Positions 44,625-53,784 are shown, numbered from the stretch's first letter. The stretch: DNA of 64,000 nucleotides from Myxococcales bacterium (GCA_028287105.1 JAQBQH010000266.1:1-64000); one strand, 5' to 3'. Numbers and translations: made by a program. Notes: generated by a model not told the origin, from the letters alone.

Positions 44625-45323
44625 CTAGTCGTTGATCGTCAGATCGATCTTGCTGCCCGGCGCGGCCGTCGCGTTGGCGGCGGGATTCTGCCGAATTACG
44701 ACGCCCTGATCGTAGTCGTCGTTCGACCCGACCCGCAGGCTGCCGACCGTGAAGCCCGCCTTCTCGAGCAGCGCCGTCGCGGTCGACTTCGACTTGCCAA
44801 CCACCGATGGAACCGGCTGCGCCTGCGGACCGGCCGAGACCTGCAGATCGACGGTGCCATCCGGACGCGCTTCGGCACCCGCCGCCGGCGTCGTGGCTAC
44901 GACCTGGCCCTTGGGTGCGCCCGAAGCCGACACCTCCGCTACGCTGCCCACCTTGAGCTTGAGCTGCTCGAGCGCCGCGCGCGCCTCTTCGGACGACATC
45001 CCGGTCAGCTTCGGCATCTTGAGCGCCTTGGCGACCGCCGCGTGGACATCTTCGCCGCGCCGCAAGCGCGATCCTGCCAACGGTCGCTGATCGATGAGCG
45101 TGCCTGCTTGCGCATGCTCGTCGGGCCGCTCTTCGTCGAGGATCAACAAGAGCCCGCGCGGCTCCAGAAGCCCGCGTGCCTGGTCCGGCGAGAGCCCGCT
45201 GAGCGAGGGCACATCGACCGCATGTACCGGCAATCGCGGCTTTACCAGGAAGTGCATCGACAGGTACGTCGCGCTGGTCATGGCGATGGACAACACCACT
45301 GTCAGTAACGCCTGTCGGCCCAT
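44625..45323 (-). CDS. PASTA-domain membrane protein
   Basis: 232 residues from ATG 45323 (MGRQALLTVVLSIAM). One N-terminal membrane helix (about 5-27), then three PASTA domains (about 36-100, 102-170 and 172-232) recognised by the VPSLSGLSPDQARGLLEPRG and MPKLTGMSSEEARAALEQLKL patterns and the repeated VxxQxPxAG/VxxTxPAAG ends. PASTA repeats bind muropeptides in Ser/Thr kinases and penicillin-binding proteins. There is no kinase or PBP domain here, so it may be a stand-alone sensor. It adjoins the PPDK-like gene (two bases) and is divergent from the 3D-domain gene. Confidence 0.9.
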   Translation of the reverse strand: MGRQALLTVVLSIAMTSATYLSMHFLVKPRLPVHAVDVPSLSGLSPDQARGLLEPRGLLLILDEERPDEHAQAGTLIDQRPLAGSRLRRGEDVHAAVAKALKMPKLTGMSSEEARAALEQLKLKVGSVAEVSASGAPKGQVVATTPAAGAEARPDGTVDLQVSAGPQAQPVPSVVGKSKSTATALLEKAGFTVGSLRVGSNDDYDQGVVIRQNPAANATAAPGSKIDLTIND

Positions 45324-45377
45324 GGGGCTGGATCGTAACACCAAATTGCCGAGCGGGCGCCCCTCGGCTATCCTACG

Positions 45378-46349
45378 ATGGTGCGGTTCGTCGGTATCCT
45401 TGCGCTCGTCCTGACTGTCGGCGCATCCGCGCGCGCGCAGGAATCGGTGCTCGAGGCCGCGCGGGCCCTCGCTGAGGACGGCGCGTTCGATGCGCCGAAG
45501 CTCGAGCTGCCGGCCGCCGAAGCCAAGCTCGACGCCAGCAAGATCGGCGGCCGCGATCCCGACAAGCTACCGCTCATCGCCAAAGTCAAAGAGTGCTGCG
45601 GCTACCCGATCGGGTTGAAGGAAGGCTTCCGCCTCTCCTTCTATTGGATCGCGTACGAGTCGGAGTACGCCAACGAAACCTACGACACGGCGATCTACAC
45701 GCGACACGGCTACTATATCGGCAGCTTTCCGTCCGCGTTCATCTTCGAGCTCAAGTTGGAGGGCTCGGGCATCTTGCGCGACGGCCGCGTCGTCAACTAC
45801 GACGGCGAGTGCAACTACGGCATGGGCACCTGCTTCAAGACGCTGACGCTCGAGCAGCATCCGCTCGGTGCCGGCGTGCAGGGGCGGCCGCTCGAGCCGT
45901 TCCGCTCCATCGCCGTCGATCCGCGGTTCATCCCGATCGGCGCGACGGTCTACGTTCCCGAGCTGGTCGGCGTGCTCATGCCGGACGGATCGCGCCACGA
46001 CGGCTGCCTGCGCGCCGATGACATGGGCGGCGCGATCAAAGAGCACAAGCTCGACTTCTTCGTCGAGAGCTACAACAACTTCAAGTTCATCGCCGACAAC
46101 TTGTGGTGGCGCATGAAGGCGACGCCGATGCTGGAGGAGCCGCGATGCGAGTATCTGCGGCTGCACGACCCGCGCGAGCGTGACAACGAGCGGACCGACT
46201 TCGTCGCCATCCACAAGACATTCAAGCAGAAGCGGATGGCGGAGAAGGTCGCGCTGCGCAAGACGGCGCGCAATCGTGCGATGGCCAAAGCGTGGCTGTC
46301 GCGCCACTCGGCTCCCAAGGGCCACACGCCCGTCGCGCGCAAGAAGTGA
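45378..46349 (+). CDS. 3D-domain exported protein (MltA/RpfB-type Asp motif)
   Basis: 323 residues. Signal peptide (about 1-20, ASARAQ). The C-terminal half carries a 3D (Asp-Asp-Asp) domain: IAVDPRFIPIGATVYVPELVG, then GCLRADDMGGAIKEHKLDFFVES. The three Asp are those of MltA-type lytic transglycosylases and resuscitation factors, so a peptidoglycan-acting role is plausible. A -10-like TATCCT with a TTGCCG at 17 bases lies only three bases before the ATG, which could mean a leaderless transcript starting at the GTG codon 2 (speculative). The stop overlaps the next start as GTGA. Confidence 0.82.
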   Translation: MVRFVGILALVLTVGASARAQESVLEAARALAEDGAFDAPKLELPAAEAKLDASKIGGRDPDKLPLIAKVKECCGYPIGLKEGFRLSFYWIAYESEYANETYDTAIYTRHGYYIGSFPSAFIFELKLEGSGILRDGRVVNYDGECNYGMGTCFKTLTLEQHPLGAGVQGRPLEPFRSIAVDPRFIPIGATVYVPELVGVLMPDGSRHDGCLRADDMGGAIKEHKLDFFVESYNNFKFIADNLWWRMKATPMLEEPRCEYLRLHDPRERDNERTDFVAIHKTFKQKRMAEKVALRKTARNRAMAKAWLSRHSAPKGHTPVARKK

Positions 46350-46798
46350 ACGTCGACGATCTAGCGCTGGCGCTCGGACTCGGTGCCGCTCGCGGTGCCA
46401 AGGCGCTGGCGCGCGCCGTCGGGTCCGCCGCTGGCGTCGACGGCAAGCGGCGTGTCGTGGCCCTCGGCGACGCCATCGCGCGTGCGCTCGAGCAGGCCGG
46501 GCATGAACCGCTGCGGGCGCGCATGGAGCGCGGCCGGTTGTCGCTCGAGGATTCGTCGGCCGATGCGCTGTGCGCCTCTGGCCTGCCCGATCTGTCGGTC
46601 GCGTCGGACGTGTTGCGCGAATGCGCGCGCGTGGTCAAAAGCGGCGGCCGTATCATCATGGCCACGAGCGCCGGGTTGGTCGGTCGCGGGCCGGAGCGTC
46701 ACGTGCTGACGGCGCTGTTCATGCACGCCGGGCTCGTCGGCATTGAGCAGCAGCTGGCGCGCGGCACGGCGATCACCATCGGCCGCGTGCAGCGCTGA
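46346..46798 (+). CDS. Small protein, weakly methyltransferase-like
   Basis: 150 residues from a GTG that overlaps the 3D-domain stop. The C-terminal part (VASDVLRECARVVKSGGRIIMATSAGLVGRGPERHVLTALFMHAGLVGIEQQ) resembles the second half of a class I SAM-dependent methyltransferase (ExxRVLKxGGxxxxx followed by helix and strand). The N-terminal half has no GxGxG cofactor loop, so the protein is either a degenerate relative or not one. Function unknown. It is followed by a one-base overlap with the next gene. Confidence 0.45.
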   Translation: MNVDDLALALGLGAARGAKALARAVGSAAGVDGKRRVVALGDAIARALEQAGHEPLRARMERGRLSLEDSSADALCASGLPDLSVASDVLRECARVVKSGGRIIMATSAGLVGRGPERHVLTALFMHAGLVGIEQQLARGTAITIGRVQR

Positions 46799-47295
46799 TG
46801 TTGCGCGCCCTCGCGGACGACGCGACGGCGCTGATCCAGCTGCAAGATGCCGCAGCGCTGGCGCGCGTCGACGCGGCGCTGACCGGCGATTGGCGTGCCG
46901 AAGCGAGCGCGCTGGTCGGCGAAGCGGAGTGGAAGCTGCAGCTCGTGGGTGCGGCGGCGTTGGTGCGCGGCGGCGGCGATGCGGCCGCGATCGAGGCGCT
47001 GTGGCGCGCGATCGACGGCTCGAGCTGGGTCGCGCCGCAGCTGGTCGCGGCCGCATTCTTCATCGACGAGCAGTTCGCGGCGCACGCGGAGCGGCGGCTG
47101 CTCGACGTCATGCGCCGGCCGCCGAAGACGATCGGCGCATTGGTGCGCGCGTATCACCGATCGGCGGCGTCGCGGCTGCCGGTCGTCGCGCAGCTGGGCA
47201 GGCATGATCGCACGATGGCCAGCGAAGAAGCGCGCGTGGGCGTGCGCGGCGTCGACACCTGGCTCGACCGCCTCGTTGAACCTCGGCTCAGCTGA
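46798..47295 (+). CDS. Small helical protein, unknown function
   Basis: 165 residues, ATG overlapping the previous stop by one base (TGATG). Ala/Leu-rich helices with Trp in conserved-looking positions (GDWRAEASALVGEAEWKLQLVGAAAL) and a C-terminal region with basic residues. HEAT-like alternation is possible. No family recognised. It is translationally coupled to the 3D-domain gene cluster and converges with the HD gene, overlapping it by eight bases. Confidence 0.6.
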   Translation: MLRALADDATALIQLQDAAALARVDAALTGDWRAEASALVGEAEWKLQLVGAAALVRGGGDAAAIEALWRAIDGSSWVAPQLVAAAFFIDEQFAAHAERRLLDVMRRPPKTIGALVRAYHRSAASRLPVVAQLGRHDRTMASEEARVGVRGVDTWLDRLVEPRLS

Positions 47296-47932
47296 TCTCG
47301 CGCTCCAGCTGCGCCAGGTAGCTGCGCATGAAGTCCGCCCGATCTCGCGCGATGGCCCGCGCCGTCGCGGTGTGCAGACCATCTGCGACACGCAGTAGCT
47401 TCTTGTAGAAGTGATCGATCCCCCACTCCTTGTCGTTCGGTTCCCGCGCCTTGCAGAACGGATCGTCGGGCGCGTAGAACGGCCGCTTCATCTCAGCGGA
47501 AGTGGCGAAGCAGCGCGCGATGCCGATGGCGCCGATGGCATCGAGTCGATCGGCGTCTTGCAGCACCTTTGCTTCCAAGGTTTCCGGCAGGATGCCGCGG
47601 GAAAACGAGTGCACCCGGATGCAGTAGGCGACGCGCTCGGTGAACTGCGCCGCGAAGCCGTGCTCGCCGAGCAGCACCGTTGCGTGCTCCGCGCAGACGT
47701 CACCCGACCGCGACGACTCGGGATGATTCTTCGGGTAATTGAACAGCTCGTGCAGCATCGCCGCCGTCACGGCGACATCGACGTCGGCGCCCTCCGCTTC
47801 GGCGATGCGGCGGGCGTTGCTCATGACCCGCCGAACGTGCAGCGCGTCATGGGCCGGCTCCGCCGCAGCGAGTCGCGCGAGGGCTACTTCCTGTAACCGG
47901 TCAAACTTGTTTTGCTGGTTAGACGTCGTCAC
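47288..47932 (-). CDS. HD-domain phosphohydrolase-like protein
   Basis: 214 residues. HD-superfamily pattern: EPAHDALHVRRVMSNARRIAEAEG (His32), then AAMLHELFNYPKNH where the usual His-Asp pair is His61-Glu62, and LQDADRLDAIGAIGIAR (Asp about 127). HD proteins hydrolyse nucleotides or phosphomonoesters with bound metals; the Glu could still bind metal. Substrate unknown. Its start overlaps the stop of the first metallo-beta-lactamase-fold gene by four bases. Confidence 0.78.
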   Translation of the reverse strand: MTTSNQQNKFDRLQEVALARLAAAEPAHDALHVRRVMSNARRIAEAEGADVDVAVTAAMLHELFNYPKNHPESSRSGDVCAEHATVLLGEHGFAAQFTERVAYCIRVHSFSRGILPETLEAKVLQDADRLDAIGAIGIARCFATSAEMKRPFYAPDDPFCKAREPNDKEWGIDHFYKKLLRVADGLHTATARAIARDRADFMRSYLAQLEREIS

Positions 47933-48789
47933 ACGAGGAGCGTAAGCCCCTCGCGCGCCGGAACCAACTCGATAGACGTGCCGCCCAGCTCGTCGAGCAG
48001 CCGGCGCGTGCGCTCGGCGAGCGCGTCGACGACGTCGTCGGAGTAGTCCTGGTCGTAATGGAACATCACGAGCTTCTTGACCTCGCCCTCGACGGCCGCC
48101 TGCGCGGCATCCGCGATCGACGAAAAGCCGCGCGCCAGCCGATGCGCGCGATCCTCGGGCGAGTAGGTGCAGTCGTGAATGAGCACGTCGGCGCCGTGAT
48201 ACAGCGCACGAACGTCGGCGCTCGGTCCACCGGCGGGATAACCGGCATCGGACGCATAGACCAGCGAACGGCCGTTCTCCTCGAACCGATATGCCAGCGC
48301 CTGCGTGGCGCCGTGCGGGTTCAAGCGCGCCTTGATGCGGACCTCTCCGCAGTCAAAGCTCGGGTCCTTGGCGGCACCATCAACCGGCACGAGATCAATC
48401 GACGCGCCGAGATTGCGCATCGTGTACAGGGGCGAGAAGTGCGGGTTCATCTGCCCTTCGAGGATGCCCTCCAGCATCGACGACGAGCGCCCCGGCCCGT
48501 GGACGACGAATCGATTACCGGGAACGAACACCGGCGCGAAGAAGGGGAAGCCCTGAATGTGATCCCAGTGCGCGTGGGACAAGAACAGGTTCACTTCGCC
48601 GGTGCCCTTGCCGAATGCGTCCGCCATCAGCTTGCGTCCAAACGGAATGGCGCCGGTACCGATGTCCAACATGAAGAGCGCACCGCTGGCCGTGCGCAGC
48701 TCGACGCACGCGGTGTTACCGCCGTACCGGTTCATCTCCGGCCCCGGCGCCGGCACCGAGCCGCGCACGCCCCAGAACGTGGCTTCCAT
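47929..48789 (-). CDS. Metallo-beta-lactamase-fold hydrolase, copy 1
   Basis: 286 residues. Opens with TFWGVRGSVPAPGPEMNRYGGNTACVEL, the hallmark of a PhnP/ribonuclease-Z-like branch of the metallo-beta-lactamase superfamily, followed by the zinc motif SHAHWDHIQG, the later His in NPHG, the Asp in VYASDAGYP and the final His in MFHYDQDY. Binuclear metal centre is expected; the substrate (phosphodiester, cyclic nucleotide or ester) is not readable. It overlaps its sister gene by one base (TAATG). Confidence 0.85.
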   Translation of the reverse strand: MEATFWGVRGSVPAPGPEMNRYGGNTACVELRTASGALFMLDIGTGAIPFGRKLMADAFGKGTGEVNLFLSHAHWDHIQGFPFFAPVFVPGNRFVVHGPGRSSSMLEGILEGQMNPHFSPLYTMRNLGASIDLVPVDGAAKDPSFDCGEVRIKARLNPHGATQALAYRFEENGRSLVYASDAGYPAGGPSADVRALYHGADVLIHDCTYSPEDRAHRLARGFSSIADAAQAAVEGEVKKLVMFHYDQDYSDDVVDALAERTRRLLDELGGTSIELVPAREGLTLLV

Positions 48790-49715
48790 TACTTCACTCC
48801 GTTACCGACGGTCAGCTCCATGCCTTCGGCTGCCGCGACCAGGTCGAGGTCCGGAGTGTCCTTGCGGTGGTACGCCAGGAGCGCGTCGATCTGATCGTCG
48901 GTGCGCTCGGGTGCGTGGTGGAAGAGCGCGACGCTCTTGGCGCCGGCCGCGCGCGCGATTTCGATCGCATCCTCGGGACACGAGTGTCCCCAGTGCGGCT
49001 TGGCGGCGTACTCCTCGGGCGTGAACTGCGTGTCGTAGATGACGAGGTCGGCGCCCTCACACAACCGTACGACGCCGTCGCGCATCGCCTTCAACTTCGC
49101 CGCGTCCTCCGGCTTGAGCGGATCGCCCGGCTTGGGCGGCTGCCGGATGTACTCCTGCTCGATCAGGATGTCCTTGAACGGCGCGGTGTCGGTCACATAG
49201 CAGACCGAGCCGCCGTCGCAATCGAGCCGATAGGCCATCGCGATCCACGGATGGTTCAGCCGTGTGCACGACACCTTGACGGGCCCGATCTCGAATCGCG
49301 CGCCTTCGACCAGCTCGCGAAAGGCGACATCCGCCTGCACGTTATCGAACGGCACCGGGAAGTACGGCGAATCGGTCTGCGACGCGAACACGGCGCGCAG
49401 GTGCGTGTCGTCGCGCTGGCGGGCGTAGACGAAGAACTTGTTGCCCTTGGCATAGATGGGCGCGAAAAACGGCAGCCCCTGGATGTGATCCCAATGGGTG
49501 TGGCTGACGAGAAGATGAGAGGTACCGCCGGCTTCTCCGAACGCGCCTTGCATCATCTCCTTGCCGAGCTTCCGGAGGCCGGTGCCGGCGTCGATGATGA
49601 TGTGCGTGCCCGACTCGGTCCGTACTTCGACACAGGACGTATTACCGCCATAGCGGTTGGTGTCCGGACCCGGCACCGGGTAGGAGCCGCGTACCCCCCA
49701 AAAACGGACCTTCAC
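48789..49715 (-). CDS. Metallo-beta-lactamase-fold hydrolase, copy 2
   Basis: 308 residues from GTG 49715 (MKVRFWGVRGSYPVPGPDTNRYGGNTSCVEVR). Same architecture as its neighbour: SHTHWDHIQG, NHPW, CYVTDTAPF and ALFHHAPERTD. Compared with copy 1 it has an insertion (about 195-240, Lys/Pro/Glu-rich) containing IEQEYIRQPPKPGDPLKPEDAAK. The two clearly arose by tandem duplication and are translationally coupled, so they may act on related substrates. About 70 bases separate it from the lipoprotein gene upstream. Confidence 0.85.
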   Translation of the reverse strand: MKVRFWGVRGSYPVPGPDTNRYGGNTSCVEVRTESGTHIIIDAGTGLRKLGKEMMQGAFGEAGGTSHLLVSHTHWDHIQGLPFFAPIYAKGNKFFVYARQRDDTHLRAVFASQTDSPYFPVPFDNVQADVAFRELVEGARFEIGPVKVSCTRLNHPWIAMAYRLDCDGGSVCYVTDTAPFKDILIEQEYIRQPPKPGDPLKPEDAAKLKAMRDGVVRLCEGADLVIYDTQFTPEEYAAKPHWGHSCPEDAIEIARAAGAKSVALFHHAPERTDDQIDALLAYHRKDTPDLDLVAAAEGMELTVGNGVK

Positions 49716-49785
49716 CGGTCGACGGTAACACGGGGTGCCGCAAAGATCCACGAGTTGGGCGCGCGCCGCGTCGCGTCGGTGCGAG

Positions 49786-50796
49786 CTACGGGCTCTGCGC
49801 CGCGGCGATGGCGTCGCGAGCGCCAGCACGCTGCACATACAGCAGCAGCGCGCCGTCGCGATACGGCGTCTCGGTCGGCGCGTGGGTCGCGTTCTTGAGC
49901 GGCAAAATCGGAACGGCGGAGGTGCTGAATCGATCACCACTGAAAGAGCTCGCGAACCCGCACGTGCTGATCGATTCGGCCATTGGCGTTGTAGCCGCGA
50001 TGGCGGTGAAGTACAGATCGTGCCGGACTCGGCCCGCGGGCGTCATCGCGGCCCGCGCAGTGAACCGGCCGATCGACAGCGCCCAGGCGGGCGAGCGCAG
50101 CATCGGATCCCGTTCGGGCGTCGCGGGATCGCCATCGATGCGCGTCCAGGTCGTGGGCCGCGCCGCGACCACGTCGGCATAAGGTGCCTCGGCGGCCCAG
50201 ATGGCGCCCGCCGCCAGATAGTAGACGCGGACGCGGTCGCCGATGCGCACGACCCCCGGCGAGGACAGCGTCATGCCTTCCTCGCCACCATTCGCCAACA
50301 ACGCGGGCCCAGGCGCTTTGGTCCAGCTGTGACCGAGCGTGATCGCAGAAGCCGTCGCCCACCCGATCGCGCCGCCACCCGAGTAGAACAGAATCCAGGA
50401 CGCGCCGGGATCCACCGGATCTCCCGCGACCAGCGAGGGCCCCGTCACCGCCCCGCCCTCCCACGCTTGATCGGGCAAGATCGCCTGCACGAGCGGCAGG
50501 AAGCCCTCTTCGAGCGACAGCGCATCGGCATGCTCGATGTCCGTGACATTGGCGCGTCGAGCCGTCACCCACAGTGCGAGCTGGTCACCGTACGACACCA
50601 CCCACGCGTCATCGAGGTCGGCGCCGTTCTCGAGCAGCACGAACGGCGGATTGATGTTGGTGAGCGCGGGATCCGGCGCCAGCGGCTTGAACGGACCTGA
50701 ACCGGACACAGGCAGATGCGAAGCGCCGCCGCCCGCATCGCCGGTCGCGCCGCACCCCGCCAGCATCGTTGCCACGAACAAAAGCCGCCAACGCAT
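49786..50796 (-). CDS. Lipoprotein with beta-propeller-like (GH43/62-like) fold
   Basis: 336 residues from ATG 50796. Lipobox MLAGCGAT (Cys near residue 15). The mature protein has short beta blocks of the DxxWILFYSGGGAIGWATA, VRVYYLAAGAIWAAEA and RHDLYFTAIAA type, as in five-bladed glycosidase propellers, but the catalytic Asp/Glu set was not located, so enzyme activity is not claimed. The start overlaps the stop of the FadL-like gene upstream by one base, placing it in the dtd-FadL-FadL cluster. Confidence 0.6.
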   Translation of the reverse strand: MRWRLLFVATMLAGCGATGDAGGGASHLPVSGSGPFKPLAPDPALTNINPPFVLLENGADLDDAWVVSYGDQLALWVTARRANVTDIEHADALSLEEGFLPLVQAILPDQAWEGGAVTGPSLVAGDPVDPGASWILFYSGGGAIGWATASAITLGHSWTKAPGPALLANGGEEGMTLSSPGVVRIGDRVRVYYLAAGAIWAAEAPYADVVAARPTTWTRIDGDPATPERDPMLRSPAWALSIGRFTARAAMTPAGRVRHDLYFTAIAATTPMAESISTCGFASSFSGDRFSTSAVPILPLKNATHAPTETPYRDGALLLYVQRAGARDAIAAAQSP

Positions 50797-52142
50797 CAGA
50801 AGCGACTCCGCATCATGAGACCGATCTGGACGACCACGCCGTCGGCTACGAAGTCGCCCGTATGGTCGAGCGGATCCACCTTGTGGCTGGCACGCTCGGG
50901 CAGGTACGTGACCGCCGCGTGTACATCGATCGCCAGCGGTTTTGGCAGGATGGACGTGATGCGCGACAGCTCGAGCCCGGCCCCCACCGAGAAGCTGTGC
51001 TTGTCCGAATCGGCGAAGCTGCTCTCTCCGATCTGTTCCGGCACCGGGGTGGGCTCGTACGAATAACCTCCGCGCACGTCGACGGCCATCTTCGGCCGCT
51101 CCCACGCGCGCCACTCGACGCCGGCCCGCGGAATCACGATGTCGTGAAATCCCGATTCCGCATACGAACGGGCGCCGGGGAGCATCACGCGGTCGTTGTA
51201 CGCGCCGATGTCGAGGCCCAGCGTCAGATTCGAGGCGGGGATCGGGAACTCGCTCCACCGGGCAAACGTCAGATCGAAGGTTAGAAGTATGGTGCGCTTG
51301 AGCTTGAGCGCACCGCCCGCGGTCAGCTGCCACGGCTGAAAGAGATCGAGTGACTGCGAGCGCGCGGCAAAGTAGCCGCTCTCGACGACGGGCGGCAGGC
51401 CAGGATTGCCGATGTTGCCGTCGATACGAAACTGCTGGTCCAGGCTGAGCACGAACGAATGGCGGTAGGTCACGCCGATGCTGAGCCAGGGAGTCGGCTC
51501 CCACAACACACCGAGCTGCGGGTACCGCACGGCTACCAGGTCGACGTCGATCCGGCTCACCAGCGAGCTGGCGTCCGGGTCGCTGACAGCCACATCGCCC
51601 TTCAAGAACAGCTGTCCCGCCGTACGCGACATGAACGTGAGGCCCCCGCCCACGTACAGGCCGGGAACGATCTGGATTGCGATGTTCGCCGCCATGTACA
51701 ACCGCTGCGTCCGGTTGTCGAACAGCACGAAGCGCGGCTGGTCGAACGGCAGCGACCGGACGCGAGTGAGCCGTTGATCCGGGAGCCATAGCGAGGCACC
51801 AAAGGCGAAGCGGAAGGGCCCGATCGAGCCGGGCGCGACGATCCCAATCTGAAATCCGCGCGAGGCGTCGACGCCTACGTCGCGCCCATTCATACGCAGG
51901 ATCGGTTGCGCGTAGCGGTATCCGATGTCGATTCGCAGATCGCGGCCATGCACCAGGCCGGCGGGGTTGTAGTAGTTCGCGGACGAATCTTCACTGGCCG
52001 CAGTCGCCGCGCCGCCCATGGCAGTCGCTCGCGAGCCGTACCCAAACGCATCGATAGGGTTGGCTCGCGCCGGGCCGACCCACAACAAGACCACGCAGAT
52101 CGTGACGACCGCGCGGAGCGCGATTGCGCGCGTGCGGCTCAC
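50796..52142 (-). CDS. FadL/TodX-family outer-membrane transporter, copy 2
   Basis: 448 residues. Signal peptide (about 1-27, WVGPARANP). The mature N-terminus IDAFGYGSRATAMGGAATAASEDSSANYYNPAGL is the FadL hatch motif (NPAGL), followed by alternating beta-strands and a C-terminal aromatic end (GLMMRSRF). FadL channels let hydrophobic compounds such as fatty acids or aromatics across the outer membrane. The gene start overlaps the stop of its paralogue by four bases. Confidence 0.88.
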   Translation of the reverse strand: MSRTRAIALRAVVTICVVLLWVGPARANPIDAFGYGSRATAMGGAATAASEDSSANYYNPAGLVHGRDLRIDIGYRYAQPILRMNGRDVGVDASRGFQIGIVAPGSIGPFRFAFGASLWLPDQRLTRVRSLPFDQPRFVLFDNRTQRLYMAANIAIQIVPGLYVGGGLTFMSRTAGQLFLKGDVAVSDPDASSLVSRIDVDLVAVRYPQLGVLWEPTPWLSIGVTYRHSFVLSLDQQFRIDGNIGNPGLPPVVESGYFAARSQSLDLFQPWQLTAGGALKLKRTILLTFDLTFARWSEFPIPASNLTLGLDIGAYNDRVMLPGARSYAESGFHDIVIPRAGVEWRAWERPKMAVDVRGGYSYEPTPVPEQIGESSFADSDKHSFSVGAGLELSRITSILPKPLAIDVHAAVTYLPERASHKVDPLDHTGDFVADGVVVQIGLMMRSRF

Positions 52143-53338
52143 AGATCGAGTCCGATCGTGGCGCCCAACGCCGCGAAGTCACCGCCAACGCGTGGGGTCG
52201 ACTGCAGGTGATGCCACTGCACGAACGCGTCGACCTGCAGCGTCGTCAGTCGGTTGGCCCACGTCATCCCGGCACCAAACGTCAAGACGTGCCGGTCCGC
52301 GTCGAGGAGCACCGGCCCTCGCGCACCGGTCGGCTCGAAGAAGTATCCAGTCCGGCCCTGCAACGTCACTTGCGCCCAGCGCTTGCTCGCTTCGGCGCCG
52401 ATCCGCGGCACGGCCGTGTCTACGAATCCCGGCGCCGGCTGCGGTGGCGCTCCGAGCGTGGCGTTCTCGGTCGGAAGCCCGAATGCCGACCAATGCTTCC
52501 ACGTCACACCGACATCGACCGTGAGCCACGATAACGGGACGAACGATCCCTCCACTGCCGCCTGCATCGGATCGTACTGAGCCGTCCCGGCCAGCCGCAA
52601 CGTGGGCAGCGTGAGCGGCAGACGTGCACCGAGGGTGTTCGTGACCTCGATGTTGTAGATCGATTTGGACTCGCCACGAAACACCGCGCCGAGCCGTAGC
52701 CAGCCGAGCGCCCGCACGCGTGCTCCGAGGATCGGTGTCAAGCTCGTGGTCAGCTGCTCCTCGGCGACCGTCGTGATCCGGCCACCGATATCCGCAATCG
52801 TGATGGTGCCGACCAGCGCCGCCAACGCCAACACGCCGACGCCGACATCGACGCGTCGATGAATTCGGACGCCGGCCGCGACTAGCACCGAGACGACCTG
52901 GGTGCGCGTATCGAGCAGCGCCAGTCGCGGCTGATCGGGGAATGGCGATCGCGCGCGATTCACGACCCCGAAGGGGAAATAGAATCCGAGGCCAAGAGCG
53001 ATGCGATCGCGGAGGACTCCACCAAACGGTACGGGAATGTCCGCACCGAGAACCAGACCGTCGGTCACGTCGACCGGCCGATGCATGCCATCCAGGTTGA
53101 GGCGGTACCCGGCGTGTACATACCCGAGCGTCAGCCGGCGCCGCGTCGGCGCCACCAATCCCGCGGGGTTGGTATAGGTCGCGTCGTAACCCTCGGCGTC
53201 GGCAACGCCGGTCGCGCCCATTCCCGGGCCGCGCGCCCCCATCCCGAACATCTCCGGCTCCGAGCCGAACGCCGGCGCCGTACAGCAGCAAAGCGCGGCG
53301 GCCACCAGCGCCGATCGTAAGATCGAAGCCGTCCTCAA
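52139..53338 (-). CDS. FadL/TodX-family outer-membrane transporter, copy 1
   Basis: 399 residues starting with TTG at 53338, which overlaps the dtd stop as TTGA. Signal peptide (about 1-25, APAFGSEP). The hatch region reads EMFGMGARGPGMGATGVADAEGYDATYTNPAGLV, again with the NPAGL motif, and beta-strands follow to an aliphatic end (GATIGLDL) rather than an aromatic one. A tandem paralogue of the next gene; divergence suggests two different hydrophobic cargoes. Confidence 0.85.
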   Translation of the reverse strand: MRTASILRSALVAAALCCCTAPAFGSEPEMFGMGARGPGMGATGVADAEGYDATYTNPAGLVAPTRRRLTLGYVHAGYRLNLDGMHRPVDVTDGLVLGADIPVPFGGVLRDRIALGLGFYFPFGVVNRARSPFPDQPRLALLDTRTQVVSVLVAAGVRIHRRVDVGVGVLALAALVGTITIADIGGRITTVAEEQLTTSLTPILGARVRALGWLRLGAVFRGESKSIYNIEVTNTLGARLPLTLPTLRLAGTAQYDPMQAAVEGSFVPLSWLTVDVGVTWKHWSAFGLPTENATLGAPPQPAPGFVDTAVPRIGAEASKRWAQVTLQGRTGYFFEPTGARGPVLLDADRHVLTFGAGMTWANRLTTLQVDAFVQWHHLQSTPRVGGDFAALGATIGLDL

Positions 53339-53784
53339 AATTGACGCTTCGAATCGATCAGCAGCGTGACCGGTCCATCGTTCACCAGCTCGACCTGCAT
53401 CATCGCGCGAAACCGACCCGTTTCGACGGGAACGCCTGTCGCGCGCGCCGCCGCGACGAACCGGTCGTAGAGCTCCTCCGCCGGTTCCGGAGCCATCGCT
53501 TTGATGAACGATGGCCGCCTCCCCTTCCGAGCATCGCCGAAGAGCGTGAACTGGCTCACGATCAGTAGCGCGCCACCGATATCAACGAGCGAACGATTCA
53601 TGTTGCCCGCATCGTCGGGAAAGATGCGAAGTCCGACGATCTTGTCGACCATGTACGCGACGTCGTCGACGCTGTCGTCGTCGCCGGCGGCGACCAGCGC
53701 CAGGAGCCCAGCGCCGATGCGGCCCGTGACCTCATCGCCGACCCGAACCTCGGCCCGACTCACCCGCTGCACCACCGCACGCAC
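53335..53784 (-). CDS. dtd: D-aminoacyl-tRNA deacylase
   Basis: 149 residues from GTG 53784 (MRAVVQRVSRAEVRVGDEVTGRIGAGLL), the standard Dtd length and beginning. It removes D-amino acids, and glycine from mischarged tRNA-Ala, by a substrate-assisted mechanism. Signature elements: SQFTLFGDARKGRRPSF and the cross-subunit Gly-cisPro loop in NDGPVTLLID. It starts 38 bases from the divergent subtilase gene and leads the FadL-type porin cluster. Confidence 0.96.
   Translation of the reverse strand: MRAVVQRVSRAEVRVGDEVTGRIGAGLLALVAAGDDDSVDDVAYMVDKIVGLRIFPDDAGNMNRSLVDIGGALLIVSQFTLFGDARKGRRPSFIKAMAPEPAEELYDRFVAAARATGVPVETGRFRAMMQVELVNDGPVTLLIDSKRQF

Noticed and set aside
47890-47925. GTAACCGGT-containing segment resembling the leader core
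   Set aside because: Only a few bases match; the paired arm and the TTGCCACCT tail are absent.
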